This document shows, piece after piece, positions 1 to 8,188 of a stretch of 64,000 nt of DNA. Under the pieces are notes generated by a model. It was not told the DNA's origin. It saw nothing but the letters and a program-made list of their open reading frames with translations, and did not search any database. Position 1 is the stretch's first letter. Every line of letters begins with the position of its first letter. The stretch comes from Devosia enhydra (lineage in GTDB: Bacteria; Pseudomonadota; Alphaproteobacteria; Rhizobiales; Devosiaceae). Both the position numbers and the translations under genes were made by a program. The DNA is taken from assembly GCF_900119845.1 (NCBI RefSeq), contig NZ_FPKU01000002.1:62001-126000 (forward strand). Direction: 5' to 3'.

Positions 1-1942
1 CGAACTCACCGATCACGCCCTCGCCCGCCGGGCTTGCCTTGACCCAGGCGAAGGCATCGGCCATCGCCGCCTTGACCGCGGCGAGATCGGCGGCATGGGC
101 CACGGCGATGTCGCACATGGCGACCGAATAACCGCGCAAAAGGTTCGAGACCGTCGTCACCGCCGAGAACGGGATGACGTGATAGGCGCCATTGCCGTCC
201 CTCAGCGCGGCCGAGCGGATGGTGAGCCGTTCGACCGAGCCGGTGACCCCGGCGATCGTCACCACGTCGCCCACATCCATGGCGCCTTCGAGCTGGATGA
301 AGATACCGGTGATGATGTCCTGCACCAGCTTCTGGGCGCCAAAGCCCACCGCAAGGCCGATGACGCCGGCCGAGGCCAGCAGCGGGGCGATGTTGATGCC
401 CACTTCCGAGAGCGTGAACATCGCCGCCATCACCACGATGGCGATGGTGGCGGCATTGCGCATCAGCACCAGCAGCGTGCGCTCGCGCGCCTTGAGCGGC
501 GGGCCGGAATCGGGGTGGAAGCGATAATCGACCCAGGAATTGAGCGTGAGCCAGGCGACGAAGGCCGCAAGCAGGATCGCCGCCACCGTGAGCGTCGATG
601 TCGCCACCCGCGCCCCCAGCTCGGATTCGAGCCAGCCGCCGAGATCGAACAGCCCGAGCTGGTCGAGCACGAAGGCGAACACCATGATGAAGACGAGGAG
701 GCGCAGCGCCCCCAGCGCCTTCGGCACGAAGGCGTTGAGCCGCGTCTCGAGCAGCGGCACGCGCTCGGCCACCCGCGGCGGCACCCGAACCCCGCCCATG
801 ATCAGGCGCCCCAGAAGGTGCGAGACCATGAAGCCGGCCACGATCGCGGCGACCAGCTTGGCGGTATTGCCGAGGATGGGCAGCACTTCGGTAGTGGGCT
901 GCACCACGACCACCACGAAGAGCCCGATGAGATAGGCCAGCACCGGCAGGTGCCAGAACTGGGCGAGAAAGCTCATCCCCGAGCCGGCGCGCGCATGGGT
1001 GAAGGCCACGAGCCGCGCGGTCACCCGCTCGCGATAGTTGAGCACGAGGTTGACCAGCAGCGCCAGCATCACGGTCAGAACCGCCACCGAGACCATGGTG
1101 CCGGCATCGGCAGAAAGGCTGCGATTGGCGATGGGTACGAGCAGCAGTTGCCCGAACACCAGAACCGAGACCAGCACCCGGGCCCGTCGGGTCAGCTCAT
1201 AGGCGTCGGCATCCGAAAGCGGCAGGCCGCGCAGCTCGGCCCGGCGGGGAGACAGAAGCGCGCGGATCAGCGCCTGGCTGCCCTCGACGAGGAGAAAGGC
1301 GTTGAGGAAGGCCGAATGATGGAAGGCAATAAAACCCGGCGTGCCGAAAAAAGTGAGCGCCACGATGTGGCCGATGGCCCAGGCCAGCGCCACGAGCACG
1401 AGATTGCCCAGCGTGATGAAGAGCGCGGCCAGAACCCGCACCACGGCGGTGCCGAAGCGGGCTTTGGCGAGCAGCAGGCGGCGCAGCCGCTCGCCCACGA
1501 GCCGCAGCACAAGAAATGTCGCATAGGTAATGAGCGCCAGCAGCACGAGGTCGAGCAATTGCCGCCCGAGCGCATCGAAGTCGCCGCTGCCGATGGCGCC
1601 CAGCGTGCCGGGAAGGCCGGTGAGCTGGCGCCAGAAGCGCGCCGCCGAATCGGCCGCCACCTCGGCGGTCTGCTTGGTCATGTCCGCGAGCCGGCCGCCG
1701 AGCGAAGGGGCCGGAGGCGGAGCGGCCTCGACGGGGCCGGCGGTGTTGCCGATCTGCGCCTCGAGCTCCTCGATCAGCGTCTGGCGGGCCGCGTCGTCCT
1801 TGAGCACTTCGACGAGGGTTTCGAGCGGAGCCGCCTCGGCAGGAGCCGTCTCAGTTGTGGATGCCTCCTGCGCCGATACGGGGATGGCCATGAAAAGGCT
1901 GGCAAACAGGGCCACGATAAGGTTACGGACAAGAGGGGGCAT
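1..1942 (-). CDS. MscS-family mechanosensitive ion channel, C-terminus beyond window
   Basis: Partial gene: the frame stays open from the ATG at 1942 to the window edge, at least 647 residues. The N-terminus (MPPLVRNLIVALFASLFMAI then SAQ) looks like a signal peptide, followed by a periplasmic Ala/Glu-rich stretch and several hydrophobic segments. Around residues 505-545 sits a typical MscS pore helix and start of the beta domain (GLAVGFGAQKLVQDIITG, then GDVVTI). The large size with an extra N-terminal membrane region resembles the YbiO type of moderate-conductance channel. Such channels open under hypo-osmotic membrane tension and release solutes from the inner membrane. No neighbour shares its function. 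The family call is firm; the subfamily is inferred from length only. Confidence 0.88.
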   Translation of the reverse strand, partial: MPPLVRNLIVALFASLFMAIPVSAQEASTTETAPAEAAPLETLVEVLKDDAARQTLIEELEAQIGNTAGPVEAAPPPAPSLGGRLADMTKQTAEVAADSAARFWRQLTGLPGTLGAIGSGDFDALGRQLLDLVLLALITYATFLVLRLVGERLRRLLLAKARFGTAVVRVLAALFITLGNLVLVALAWAIGHIVALTFFGTPGFIAFHHSAFLNAFLLVEGSQALIRALLSPRRAELRGLPLSDADAYELTRRARVLVSVLVFGQLLLVPIANRSLSADAGTMVSVAVLTVMLALLVNLVLNYRERVTARLVAFTHARAGSGMSFLAQFWHLPVLAYLIGLFVVVVVQPTTEVLPILGNTAKLVAAIVAGFMVSHLLGRLIMGGVRVPPRVAERVPLLETRLNAFVPKALGALRLLVFIMVFAFVLDQLGLFDLGGWLESELGARVATSTLTVAAILLAAFVAWLTLNSWVDYRFHPDSGPPLKARERTLLVLMRNAATIAIVVMAAMFTLSEVGINIAPLLASAGVIGLAVGFGAQKLVQDIITGIFIQLEGAMDVGDVVTIAGVTGSVERLTIRSAALRDGNGAYHVIPFSAVTTVSNLLRGYSVAMCDIAVAHAADLAAVKAAMADAFAWVKASPAGEGVIGEF

Positions 1943-2168
1943 GGAACCTGATGTTCGTTGAAAGTGATTGGGCGAAGTGACGACGCGGAACGCTGCAAGG
2001 CTGAAACGGGACGGGCGCAGCGGATATTTCATCCGTAATGCCATACGCCCTTAAGGCCCGAATGGGACCGCAATTCGGCCCAACCGGCAAGCTTTGCTTG
2101 CGCAGACGAATGGGGGGCTCGCCAGCCGGCGGCTTTTCGGCCATGGCTGGCAGGTGCTAGGAGAGGCC

Positions 2169-2777
2169 ATGGCATTTTTCGACCCCTATGCCCTGTTGGG
2201 CCTTGCCCGATCGGCCAGCGAGGCGGCCATCAAGTCCGCCTATCGCAAGGCGGTGCAGACGGCGCACCCGGATCGGGGCGGCGATACCGACAGCTTCATT
2301 GCCATCGTGCGGGCTTTCGGGCTCCTGTCCGACCCTGATTCGCGCCGCCTCTACGACACGACCGGCATCATCGACGATGAGGGCGTGCGCAATGCGCGGG
2401 CCGATGTGCGGGTCATCCTCGCCGACATGTTCGATGCTGCCGTGCAGTCGGCGGTGGCGAGCCGACTCGACCTGTCATCGGTCAATTTCATCGAGCAGAT
2501 GCAGGAGGCGGTGAGGGCCGGCCTCTCCGAGACCCGGCAGGACCACAAGCGCATCGGCAGCGAGATCGAAGGGCTCAACGCCCTGCGCGCCCGCATCCAC
2601 CGCCCCGACGGCGAGGAAAATCTCTTCGTCATCCGCCTCGACCAGCAGATCACCGCCAAGGCCACCGAACTCGCCCAGCTCGGCCGCCGCGTCGTGCTGC
2701 TCGAGACCGCCGTGGTGGAACTGGGCAACTACCAGTCCGAAACCGAACTCATCACCGCGCTCGAAACGGCCGACTGA
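2169..2777 (+). CDS. J-domain (DnaJ-like) protein
   Basis: A 202-residue protein with an N-terminal J domain: YALLGL, then KSAYRKAVQTAHPDRGGD containing the invariant HPD, then FGLLSDPDSRRLYD. The remaining ~130 residues are helical and charged, with no Gly/Phe region and no zinc-finger cysteines, so this is a type III co-chaperone rather than DnaJ itself. It would stimulate the ATPase of a DnaK-type Hsp70; the client is unknown. The ATG at 2169 is chosen because TAGGAGAGG lies just upstream; a longer reading from 2094 lacks this and adds non-homologous residues. It stands alone, convergent with the CDF gene. Confidence 0.85.
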   Translation: MAFFDPYALLGLARSASEAAIKSAYRKAVQTAHPDRGGDTDSFIAIVRAFGLLSDPDSRRLYDTTGIIDDEGVRNARADVRVILADMFDAAVQSAVASRLDLSSVNFIEQMQEAVRAGLSETRQDHKRIGSEIEGLNALRARIHRPDGEENLFVIRLDQQITAKATELAQLGRRVVLLETAVVELGNYQSETELITALETAD

Positions 2778-2860
2778 GCGCAGGGACGAAGCTGGGCCGG
2801 GGCTGGGCCGCCGGCGGAGCGGGTGCCGTGCTTTATTGGATCTTCATTGCAAGCGGACTG

Positions 2861-3015
2861 CCCTCGTGCTTCGAGACGCGGCTGATGCCGCTCCTCAGCA
2901 TGAGGGCTGACGGATCGAGCGACAAAAGACTAATGGGTCAACGGGACAAGGGCCTCCAGGCATCCGGAGACCCTCATGCTGAGGAGCCCCGCAGGGGCGT
3001 CTCGAAGTACGAGGG
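2861..3015. repeat. Inverted pair of dispersed palindromic repeats (CTCATGCTGAGG family)
   Basis: Two ~45-base units lie between the convergent J-domain and CDF genes. The unit at 2971-3015 reads CCCTCATGCTGAGG, GAGCCCCGCAGGGGC, then TCTCGAAGTACGAGGG. The unit at 2861-2906 is the same element in reverse orientation. Further copies are at 5511-5558, 24004-24048, 24520-24563 and 24586-24630, with a diverged copy near 11577-11617. Non-coding REP-like elements; position between convergent genes is typical. Confidence 0.75.
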
Positions 3016-3039
3016 TCGGGCACCCCACCCTCGCCTCCC

Positions 3040-3960
3040 TCACACCACCACGATGCCCGCGTGCTTGGCTTTGTTTTCTGGTTCCACGTGAATCGTTACC
3101 TGCGCCCCGTCGACGGTTTCGCGCAGCTTGGCCTCGATATTGTCGCAGATGGCGTGGGCGGCCTCCACCGTCATCGAGCCGGGTACGACGAGGTGGAAAT
3201 CGATGAAGGTGATGCGCCCGGCCTGCCGCGTGCGCACGTCATGGGCCTCGATGGCGCCATCGGCATGGGCGGCAATCAGGCGGCGGATGGCCCCGAGGCG
3301 CGCCGGCTCCACCGCCACGTCCATGAGCCCGCCGACGCTTTCGCGCAGCACCTGCCAGCCCGACCACAGGATGTTGACGGCGACCAGCGCGGCAAGGATG
3401 GCATCGAGCTGGTGCCAGCCCGTCGCGATGACGAGGCCGACACCCACGAGCACCCCGATGGTGGAGACCACGTCGGTCATCAGGTGGCGCGAATCGGCGA
3501 CCAGCGATGGCGAGCGCAGCCGGCGCCCCTCGCGCCCGAGATAAGCCGCCCATCCCAGGTTGAAGAGCGTGGCCAGTACCGAGATGGCGATTGCCCCGGC
3601 CTGCCATTCCACCGGCTCGGGGTTGAAAAAGCCGCGCCAGGCCTCGAGCCCCACCAGGAGCGCCGCCACCGCGATGAACATGCCGATGATGACGGCCGAG
3701 AAATATTCGGCCTTGTGATAGCCATAGGGCAGGCCGGCATCGGCCGGGCGCGCGGCGAGCCGCACCGCCACCAGCGCGGCAACGGCCGTCACCACATTGA
3801 CCACGCTTTCGAGCGCATCGGCATAAAGGGCCACCGAGCCCGTGGCCCAGGCCGCATAGGCCTTGAGCCCGAGCACCGCGACGCCAACGACAAGGCTGCC
3901 CATGGCGACCCTGAGCGCGAGGTCCGCCGAGCGGTTGTGGGGAAGCTGAGTTTTCATCAC
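3040..3960 (-). CDS. Cation diffusion facilitator (CDF) family metal efflux transporter
   Basis: A 306-residue inner-membrane protein. The N-terminal domain has about six membrane segments (VAMGSLVVGVAVLGLKAYAA, ALVAVRLAARP, VIIGMFIAVAALLVGLEA and others). The metal-binding motifs of CDF proteins are visible: ALYADALESVVNV in TM2 and LVADSRHLMTDVVST in TM5. A C-terminal cytoplasmic ferredoxin-like domain contains FIDFHLVVPG and TIHVEPE. CDF proteins export divalent cations such as Zn, Co, Fe or Mn by proton antiport. It is divergent from cbiX, the cobaltochelatase gene 255 bases away, which makes cobalt or nickel homeostasis possible but unproven. Metal specificity cannot be read from the sequence. 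Confidence 0.9.
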   Translation of the reverse strand: MMKTQLPHNRSADLALRVAMGSLVVGVAVLGLKAYAAWATGSVALYADALESVVNVVTAVAALVAVRLAARPADAGLPYGYHKAEYFSAVIIGMFIAVAALLVGLEAWRGFFNPEPVEWQAGAIAISVLATLFNLGWAAYLGREGRRLRSPSLVADSRHLMTDVVSTIGVLVGVGLVIATGWHQLDAILAALVAVNILWSGWQVLRESVGGLMDVAVEPARLGAIRRLIAAHADGAIEAHDVRTRQAGRITFIDFHLVVPGSMTVEAAHAICDNIEAKLRETVDGAQVTIHVEPENKAKHAGIVVV

Positions 3961-4214
3961 CGCGCCTTAGCGACACCGGCATAATCTGACAAGTCCCTGT
4001 ATTTGCGAGTGATTTTCAGAAGCGCTCGCATCGGACCCGGCCGTTGCCGGAAAGGTTTGACCGCTCAAGGGCATGGCCCTAGAACGGGGGCCAGCGCAGC
4101 GTTCCTTGAGGAACTGAAACAGAGGCCGGTGCGGTCGACCCAAATCGGGGACCAAGCCCGGCGCTGCATTAAGCCTTGTGCGGAACTCTGCCTCTTGAAC
4201 CAGAGAGGCGAGAC
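3961..4214. promoter_or_regulatory. Divergent intergenic region between CDF gene and cobalamin cluster
   Basis: 254 bases without a gene, expected to hold promoters for the CDF gene (minus) and cbiX (plus). I looked for a cobalamin riboswitch (the B12 box AGYCMGGAGACC and the GCCACTG core) and see none. TTGCGAGTGATTTTCAG at about 4001-4017 loosely resembles one side of a Fur-type operator; this is weak. AGAGGCGAGAC just before 4215 serves as the cbiX ribosome-binding site. Confidence 0.4.
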
Positions 4215-5456
4215 ATGATCGATCTGCCAACCCTGCCCCCCGGCACCGGGGTCATGCTCTGCGGCCATGGCAGCCGCAACACCCGCGCCGTGGGCGAATT
4301 CGCTCGGCTCGCCGAGGCGCTACGCACCCGCCTGCCCGGCGTGCCGGTGGAATATGGCTATCTCGAATTCGCCGATCCGGTCATCCGCTTCGGGCTCGAC
4401 CGGCTGCGCGAGCAGGGCGTCCGCCATATCCTTGCGGTGCCCGGCATGCTGTTTGCCGCCGGCCATGCCAAGAACGACATCCCCTCGGTGCTCAACACCT
4501 ACAAGGCGGCCCATCCGGGGCTGGCGCTGACCTATGGGCGCGAACTGGGGGTCGATACCCGCATGCTGCGCGCTGCCGGGGAGCGCATCGCCGAGGCTAT
4601 GACCGGGGTTCCCGCCTCGGCCCGCACCGAAACCCTGCTGGTGGTGGTGGGGCGCGGCGCGTCGGATCCCGACGCCAACGCCAATGTCGCCAAGGTCATG
4701 CGGCTCCTCTGGGAGGGGATGGGCTTTGGCTGGGGCGAGACGGCCTATTCGGGGGTCACCTTCCCGCTGGTCGCTCCGGCGCTCGAGCATGCGGCGCGGC
4801 TCGGCTATCGCCGCATCGTTGTCTTTCCCTACTTCCTCTTCACCGGGGTTCTGGTCAACCGCATCTACGACGCGGTCGACGCAGCCGCCCTCGCGCATCC
4901 GGAGATCGAATTCCTCAAGGCGCCCTATCTTTCGGATCATCCGCTCGTGGTCGACACCTTTCTCGACCGCATCCGCGAGATGCTGGTGGGCGAGAACCTG
5001 ATGAACTGCGCGCTCTGCAAATATCGCGAGCAGGTGCTGGGCTTCGAGGCCGAGCAGGGGCTGGCGCAGGAAAGCCACCACCATCATGTCGAAGGCATCG
5101 GCGGCGGGCTCGAAGGCTGCCCCTGCAAGGGCGACTGCGATTCCTCCTGCCGCGACGAGGCTTTCTGCAAGGCCCACGGCCTGCCCTTCACCCCGCTGCA
5201 CAGCCACGGACATGATCATGGGCATCACCATGGGGATGGCCACCACCATCACCACGGCGCGCCCGCCCACGCCCTGCTGCGCCCCGCGCTCCCCCCGCTC
5301 ACCAGCTTTGCGCCGCCGATGGCCCACCATGGGCATGATCACGGTCATGACGACCATCACCACCACCCCTACCCGCATGCCGACCATCCGCTCGGCCCCG
5401 TGACCCTGCCCAAGGTGCCGGGCCGCCTCGCCCGCAAGCTCCGGGGCGAGGCGTGA
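4215..5456 (+). CDS. cbiX: Sirohydrochlorin cobaltochelatase CbiX, long His-rich form
   Basis: A 413-residue protein that inserts cobalt into sirohydrochlorin, the committing step of the early-cobalt B12 route. Two CbiX chelatase lobes are visible: the first starts at CGHGSRN (His18), the second around LVVVGRGASDPDANANVAKV. At about residue 262 is MNCALCKYREQVLGFE with the MxCxxC motif that binds an Fe-S cluster in long CbiX proteins. Then comes CPCKGDCDSSC and two His-rich clusters (HGHDHGHHHGDGHHHHHG at about 330 and HHGHDHGHDDHHHH at about 372), likely metal storage or delivery. The start at 4215 follows AGAGGCGAGA; a reading from 4176 adds unrelated residues. First gene of the cobalamin cluster. 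Confidence 0.93.
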   Translation: MIDLPTLPPGTGVMLCGHGSRNTRAVGEFARLAEALRTRLPGVPVEYGYLEFADPVIRFGLDRLREQGVRHILAVPGMLFAAGHAKNDIPSVLNTYKAAHPGLALTYGRELGVDTRMLRAAGERIAEAMTGVPASARTETLLVVVGRGASDPDANANVAKVMRLLWEGMGFGWGETAYSGVTFPLVAPALEHAARLGYRRIVVFPYFLFTGVLVNRIYDAVDAAALAHPEIEFLKAPYLSDHPLVVDTFLDRIREMLVGENLMNCALCKYREQVLGFEAEQGLAQESHHHHVEGIGGGLEGCPCKGDCDSSCRDEAFCKAHGLPFTPLHSHGHDHGHHHGDGHHHHHGAPAHALLRPALPPLTSFAPPMAHHGHDHGHDDHHHHPYPHADHPLGPVTLPKVPGRLARKLRGEA

Positions 5457-5510
5457 GGGGCGCGTTTCGACACGGGCCTCGCCCCACCCTAGGCGTGGAA
5501 AACCCGAAGG

Positions 5511-5558
5511 ACCTCATGCTGAGGCGGCCCGCCCAGCGGGACCTCGAAGCACGAGGTG
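5511..5558. repeat. Dispersed palindromic repeat between cbiX and cobH
   Basis: Single copy of the CTCATGCTGAGG family with a variant centre (GGCCCGCCCAGCGGGACC). It lies in the 124-base gap between cbiX and cobH, the only sizeable gap in the first half of the cob operon. It could form a stem-loop in the mRNA that separates cbiX from the downstream genes. Confidence 0.7.
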
Positions 5559-5580
5559 CTGAGCACCGGGCCCCCACACC

Positions 5581-6204
5581 ATGACCTATCTGCGCGACCC
5601 CGCTGCCATCTATGCCGAAAGCTTCGCCACCATCAGGGCCGAGGCGCGGCTCGATCATCTGCCCGAAGCCCTGCACAAGGCCGCGATCCGCATGATCCAT
5701 GCCTGCGGCATGGTCGACCTTGCCGCCGATATCACTGGGGACGAAAGGATCGCTGAAGCAGTGCCCATGGCGCTGGCAGCCGGCGCGCCGGTATTCTGCG
5801 ACTGCGAGATGGTGCGTGCGGGCCTCATCCCGCGCTACCTTCCGAAGGGCGTCGAAACGCTCGTGACCCTCTCCGATCCGCGCGTGCCCGCTCTCGCGCA
5901 AAGCCTGAAGACCACCCGTTCGGCCGCCGCCGTCTCGCTCTGGGCAGAGCGGCTGGGGGGCAGCATCGTCGTCATCGGCAATGCGCCCACGGCGCTGTTC
6001 GCGCTGCTCGAGGGGCTCGCGGCGGGCTGGCCACGCCCCGCCGCCATCATCGCCGCCCCGGTGGGCTTTGTCGGGGCGGCCGAAAGCAAGGCGGCGCTGG
6101 TGGGGAGCCCATTCGGCATTCCCTTTCTCACCGTTGCGGGTCGGCGGGGCGGCTCGGCCATCACGGCAGCCGGTGTGAACGCGCTGGCCGGAGCGCCCTC
6201 TTGA
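5581..6204 (+). CDS. cobH: Precorrin-8X / cobalt-precorrin-8 methylmutase
   Basis: 207 residues, normal length for CobH/CbiC. It moves the C11 methyl group to C12, producing (hydrogeno)cobyrinate. The catalytic histidine context RMIHACGMVD (His40) is present, followed by FCDCEMVRAG and the C-terminal VGFVGAAESKAAL and GRRGGSA segments typical of the family. No membrane segment; cytoplasmic. The stop codon overlaps the TTG start of cobL in a TTGA junction, implying translational coupling. The symbol cbiC would be equally valid given the pathway type. Confidence 0.93.
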   Translation: MTYLRDPAAIYAESFATIRAEARLDHLPEALHKAAIRMIHACGMVDLAADITGDERIAEAVPMALAAGAPVFCDCEMVRAGLIPRYLPKGVETLVTLSDPRVPALAQSLKTTRSAAAVSLWAERLGGSIVVIGNAPTALFALLEGLAAGWPRPAAIIAAPVGFVGAAESKAALVGSPFGIPFLTVAGRRGGSAITAAGVNALAGAPS

Positions 6205-7478
6205 GCCCCTGGCTTGCCATTGTCGGGGTGACCGAGGGCGGCATTGCCGACCTGTCCGCCGCTGCGCGCGCCGAGATCGCCGCAGCCACCGTCCTCATCG
6301 GGCCAGAGCGGCTGCTCGCACCCCTGCGACCAGCAGTCAACCTCCCCTCCCCCTTGCGGGGAGGGGCCGGGGGTGGGGGCAGCACTGCGCTTCAAACCCT
6401 CATCGCCTGGACCAGCCCGCTCGACCAGATGATCGGACAGGTGCTGGCGCGGCGCGGGCAGCCCACCGTGATCCTGGCGACGGGCGACCCGAACTGGTTC
6501 GGCATCGGCGCAACGCTGGGGCGGCATCTCGCACCGGACGAAATGAGGCTCCATCCCGCCGTCTCCTCGCTGCAACTGGCGGCGGCGCGGCTGTGCTGGC
6601 CGTTGCAGGCAATCACGACACTCTCACTCCACGGCCGGCCCGTCGCGGCGCTGCACCCCCATCTCACCCCCGGCAATCGCATCCTGATGCTGACATCGGA
6701 CGCTGGGACGCTGCCACAGGTCCGCGACCTCCTGATCGCGCGCGGCTATGGCGGCTCGCGTCTCGTGGCGCTGGCCGATCTCGGCGCCCCCACCGAACGC
6801 ATCCTCGAATCGGAAGCCCATGCCTTTGCTGCCGATCCGGGCGATTTCTACGTGCTGGCGCTCGATTGCCGCGCCGATGCGACCGCCCCGCTCCTCGTCG
6901 CCGTCCCCGGCCTTCCCGACGACGCCTATCGGTCCGATGGCCAGCTGACCAAGCGCGAGGTGCGCGCCGCAACGCTCGCCCGCCTCGCGCCCTATCCCGG
7001 CGCGCTGCTCTGGGATGTCGGGGCCGGCATGGGCTCGATCGGCATCGAGTGGATGCGTGCCGCCCGCGATGCGCGCGCCATCGCCTTCGAGAGCGATCCG
7101 GCCCGCATCGAGATGATCCGGCACAATGCCACGGCGCTGGGCGTGCCCGGCCTTGCGATCGTCGCGGGGCAAGCCCCGCAAAGCCTTGCCGGCGCCGCCA
7201 CTCCCGATGCCATTTTCATCGGCGGAGCGGCGGCCGACGACGCGCTGTTTACCGCCTGCTGGCAGGCCCTGAGGCCAGGCGGCAGACTCGTTGCCAATGC
7301 CGTCACCCTCGAGGCGGAAGCGGCGCTCTATCAACGCCAGAGAAACCTCGGCGGCGAAATCCTGCGCATCGACATTGCCCGGCTCGACCGGGTAGGCGAA
7401 AGTCACGTGCTGCGACCGCGTCTGCCGGTCACGCAATGGGCCGTGGTCAAGTCGGCGCTGGGGGGCGAGGCGTCATGA
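6201..7478 (+). CDS. cobL: Precorrin-6Y C5,15-methyltransferase (decarboxylating) with in-frame repeat insertion
   Basis: 425 residues, equal to a CbiE-CbiT fusion. The N-terminal CbiE-like tetrapyrrole methylase domain opens with WLAIVGVTEGG, and GDPNWFGIGATLGRHL follows. The C-terminal CbiT-like domain has the SAM-binding LLWDVGAGMGSIGIEWMR at about residues 269-286. Together they methylate C5 and C15 and decarboxylate the C12 acetate. Translation starts at TTG 6201, inside the cobH stop; the cobL stop overlaps the cobI ATG. Oddity: residues ~47-61 (NLPSPLRGGAGGGGS) are encoded by a REP-like palindrome (6341-6381), so this CobL carries an extra loop in its first domain. Confidence 0.93.
   Translation: MSPWLAIVGVTEGGIADLSAAARAEIAAATVLIGPERLLAPLRPAVNLPSPLRGGAGGGGSTALQTLIAWTSPLDQMIGQVLARRGQPTVILATGDPNWFGIGATLGRHLAPDEMRLHPAVSSLQLAAARLCWPLQAITTLSLHGRPVAALHPHLTPGNRILMLTSDAGTLPQVRDLLIARGYGGSRLVALADLGAPTERILESEAHAFAADPGDFYVLALDCRADATAPLLVAVPGLPDDAYRSDGQLTKREVRAATLARLAPYPGALLWDVGAGMGSIGIEWMRAARDARAIAFESDPARIEMIRHNATALGVPGLAIVAGQAPQSLAGAATPDAIFIGGAAADDALFTACWQALRPGGRLVANAVTLEAEAALYQRQRNLGGEILRIDIARLDRVGESHVLRPRLPVTQWAVVKSALGGEAS
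6341..6381. repeat. REP-like palindrome inside the cobL coding region
   Basis: CCCCTCCCCCTTGCGGGGAG followed by a GGGTGGGGGCA tail. This is the same element found as inverted pairs at 27996-28125 and 30877-31003. Here it sits in frame inside cobL and adds a Pro/Gly-rich stretch without a stop codon. Confidence 0.8.
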
Positions 7479-8188
7479 GCGGAGTGCTGCATCTGGTGGG
7501 CACGGGGCCGGGCGATCCCGATCTCCTGACGCTCAAGGCTGCCCGCATCATTTCGCGCGCCGACATCCTGGCCTATCCGGTCGGCTCGGAGACGAGCCTT
7601 GCCCGCGCCATCGCCGCCCCGCATATCCGGCCGGGCACCGAGGAAATGCCGATCGTCATCCCGATGCGGCGCGAGCGCGGGCCGGCGCAGGCCGTCTATG
7701 ACGGGGCTGCGGAAGCCATTGCCGCCGAACTGGGTATGGGGCTGTCGGTCGCCTATCTCTGCGAGGGCGATCCGCTGTTTTACGGCTCGGCCATGTATCT
7801 GCTCGACCGGCTGGGCGACCGCTATCCGGTAAAGATCGTGCCCGGCGTCACCTCGCTCACCGCCGCCGCCGCCGCCATCGCCCGTCCGCTCGCGGCCCGC
7901 AACGACGTGCTCAAGGTGCTGCCGGCCCCGCTTCCCGACGCCATGCTGGCGGCCGAACTCGCCCCGGCCGGCTCGGTCGCCATCATCAAGCTGGGCAGCC
8001 ATTTCGACCGGGTGCGCGATCTTCTCGTCGCGCTCGGGCTGGCCGAAGGCGCCATGGTCGTCATCCATGCCAGCACGGGGCACGAAAAGGTGCTGCCGCT
8101 TCTGGCCATGCCGGCCGGCGAGCGCCCCTATTTCGCGATCATCCTCGTCTACAAGGGCGGCGAGGGCTGGACCGGGGGGCATGGATGA
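7475..8188 (+). CDS. cobI: Precorrin-2 / cobalt-factor II C20-methyltransferase
   Basis: 237 residues, a SAM-dependent tetrapyrrole methylase. The N-terminal VGTGPGDPDLLTLKA, the YLCEGDPLFYGSAMYL segment and KIVPGVTSLTAAAA are the family's SAM- and substrate-binding loops; methylation at C20 is inferred from closest pattern and context. The ATG at 7475 overlaps the cobL stop (ATGA), and the stop overlaps the next start in the same way. Since CbiX inserts cobalt before this step, the physiological substrate is more likely cobalt-factor II, making CbiL an equally good name. Confidence 0.92.
   Translation: MSGVLHLVGTGPGDPDLLTLKAARIISRADILAYPVGSETSLARAIAAPHIRPGTEEMPIVIPMRRERGPAQAVYDGAAEAIAAELGMGLSVAYLCEGDPLFYGSAMYLLDRLGDRYPVKIVPGVTSLTAAAAAIARPLAARNDVLKVLPAPLPDAMLAAELAPAGSVAIIKLGSHFDRVRDLLVALGLAEGAMVVIHASTGHEKVLPLLAMPAGERPYFAIILVYKGGEGWTGGHG

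Noticed and set aside
95-1951. Long plus-strand open frame of 618 codons
   Set aside because: His/Arg/Asp-rich shadow of the MscS-family gene on the minus strand; no family resemblance.
3961-4214. Cobalamin riboswitch upstream of cbiX
   Set aside because: Neither the B12 box nor the conserved core could be found on either strand.
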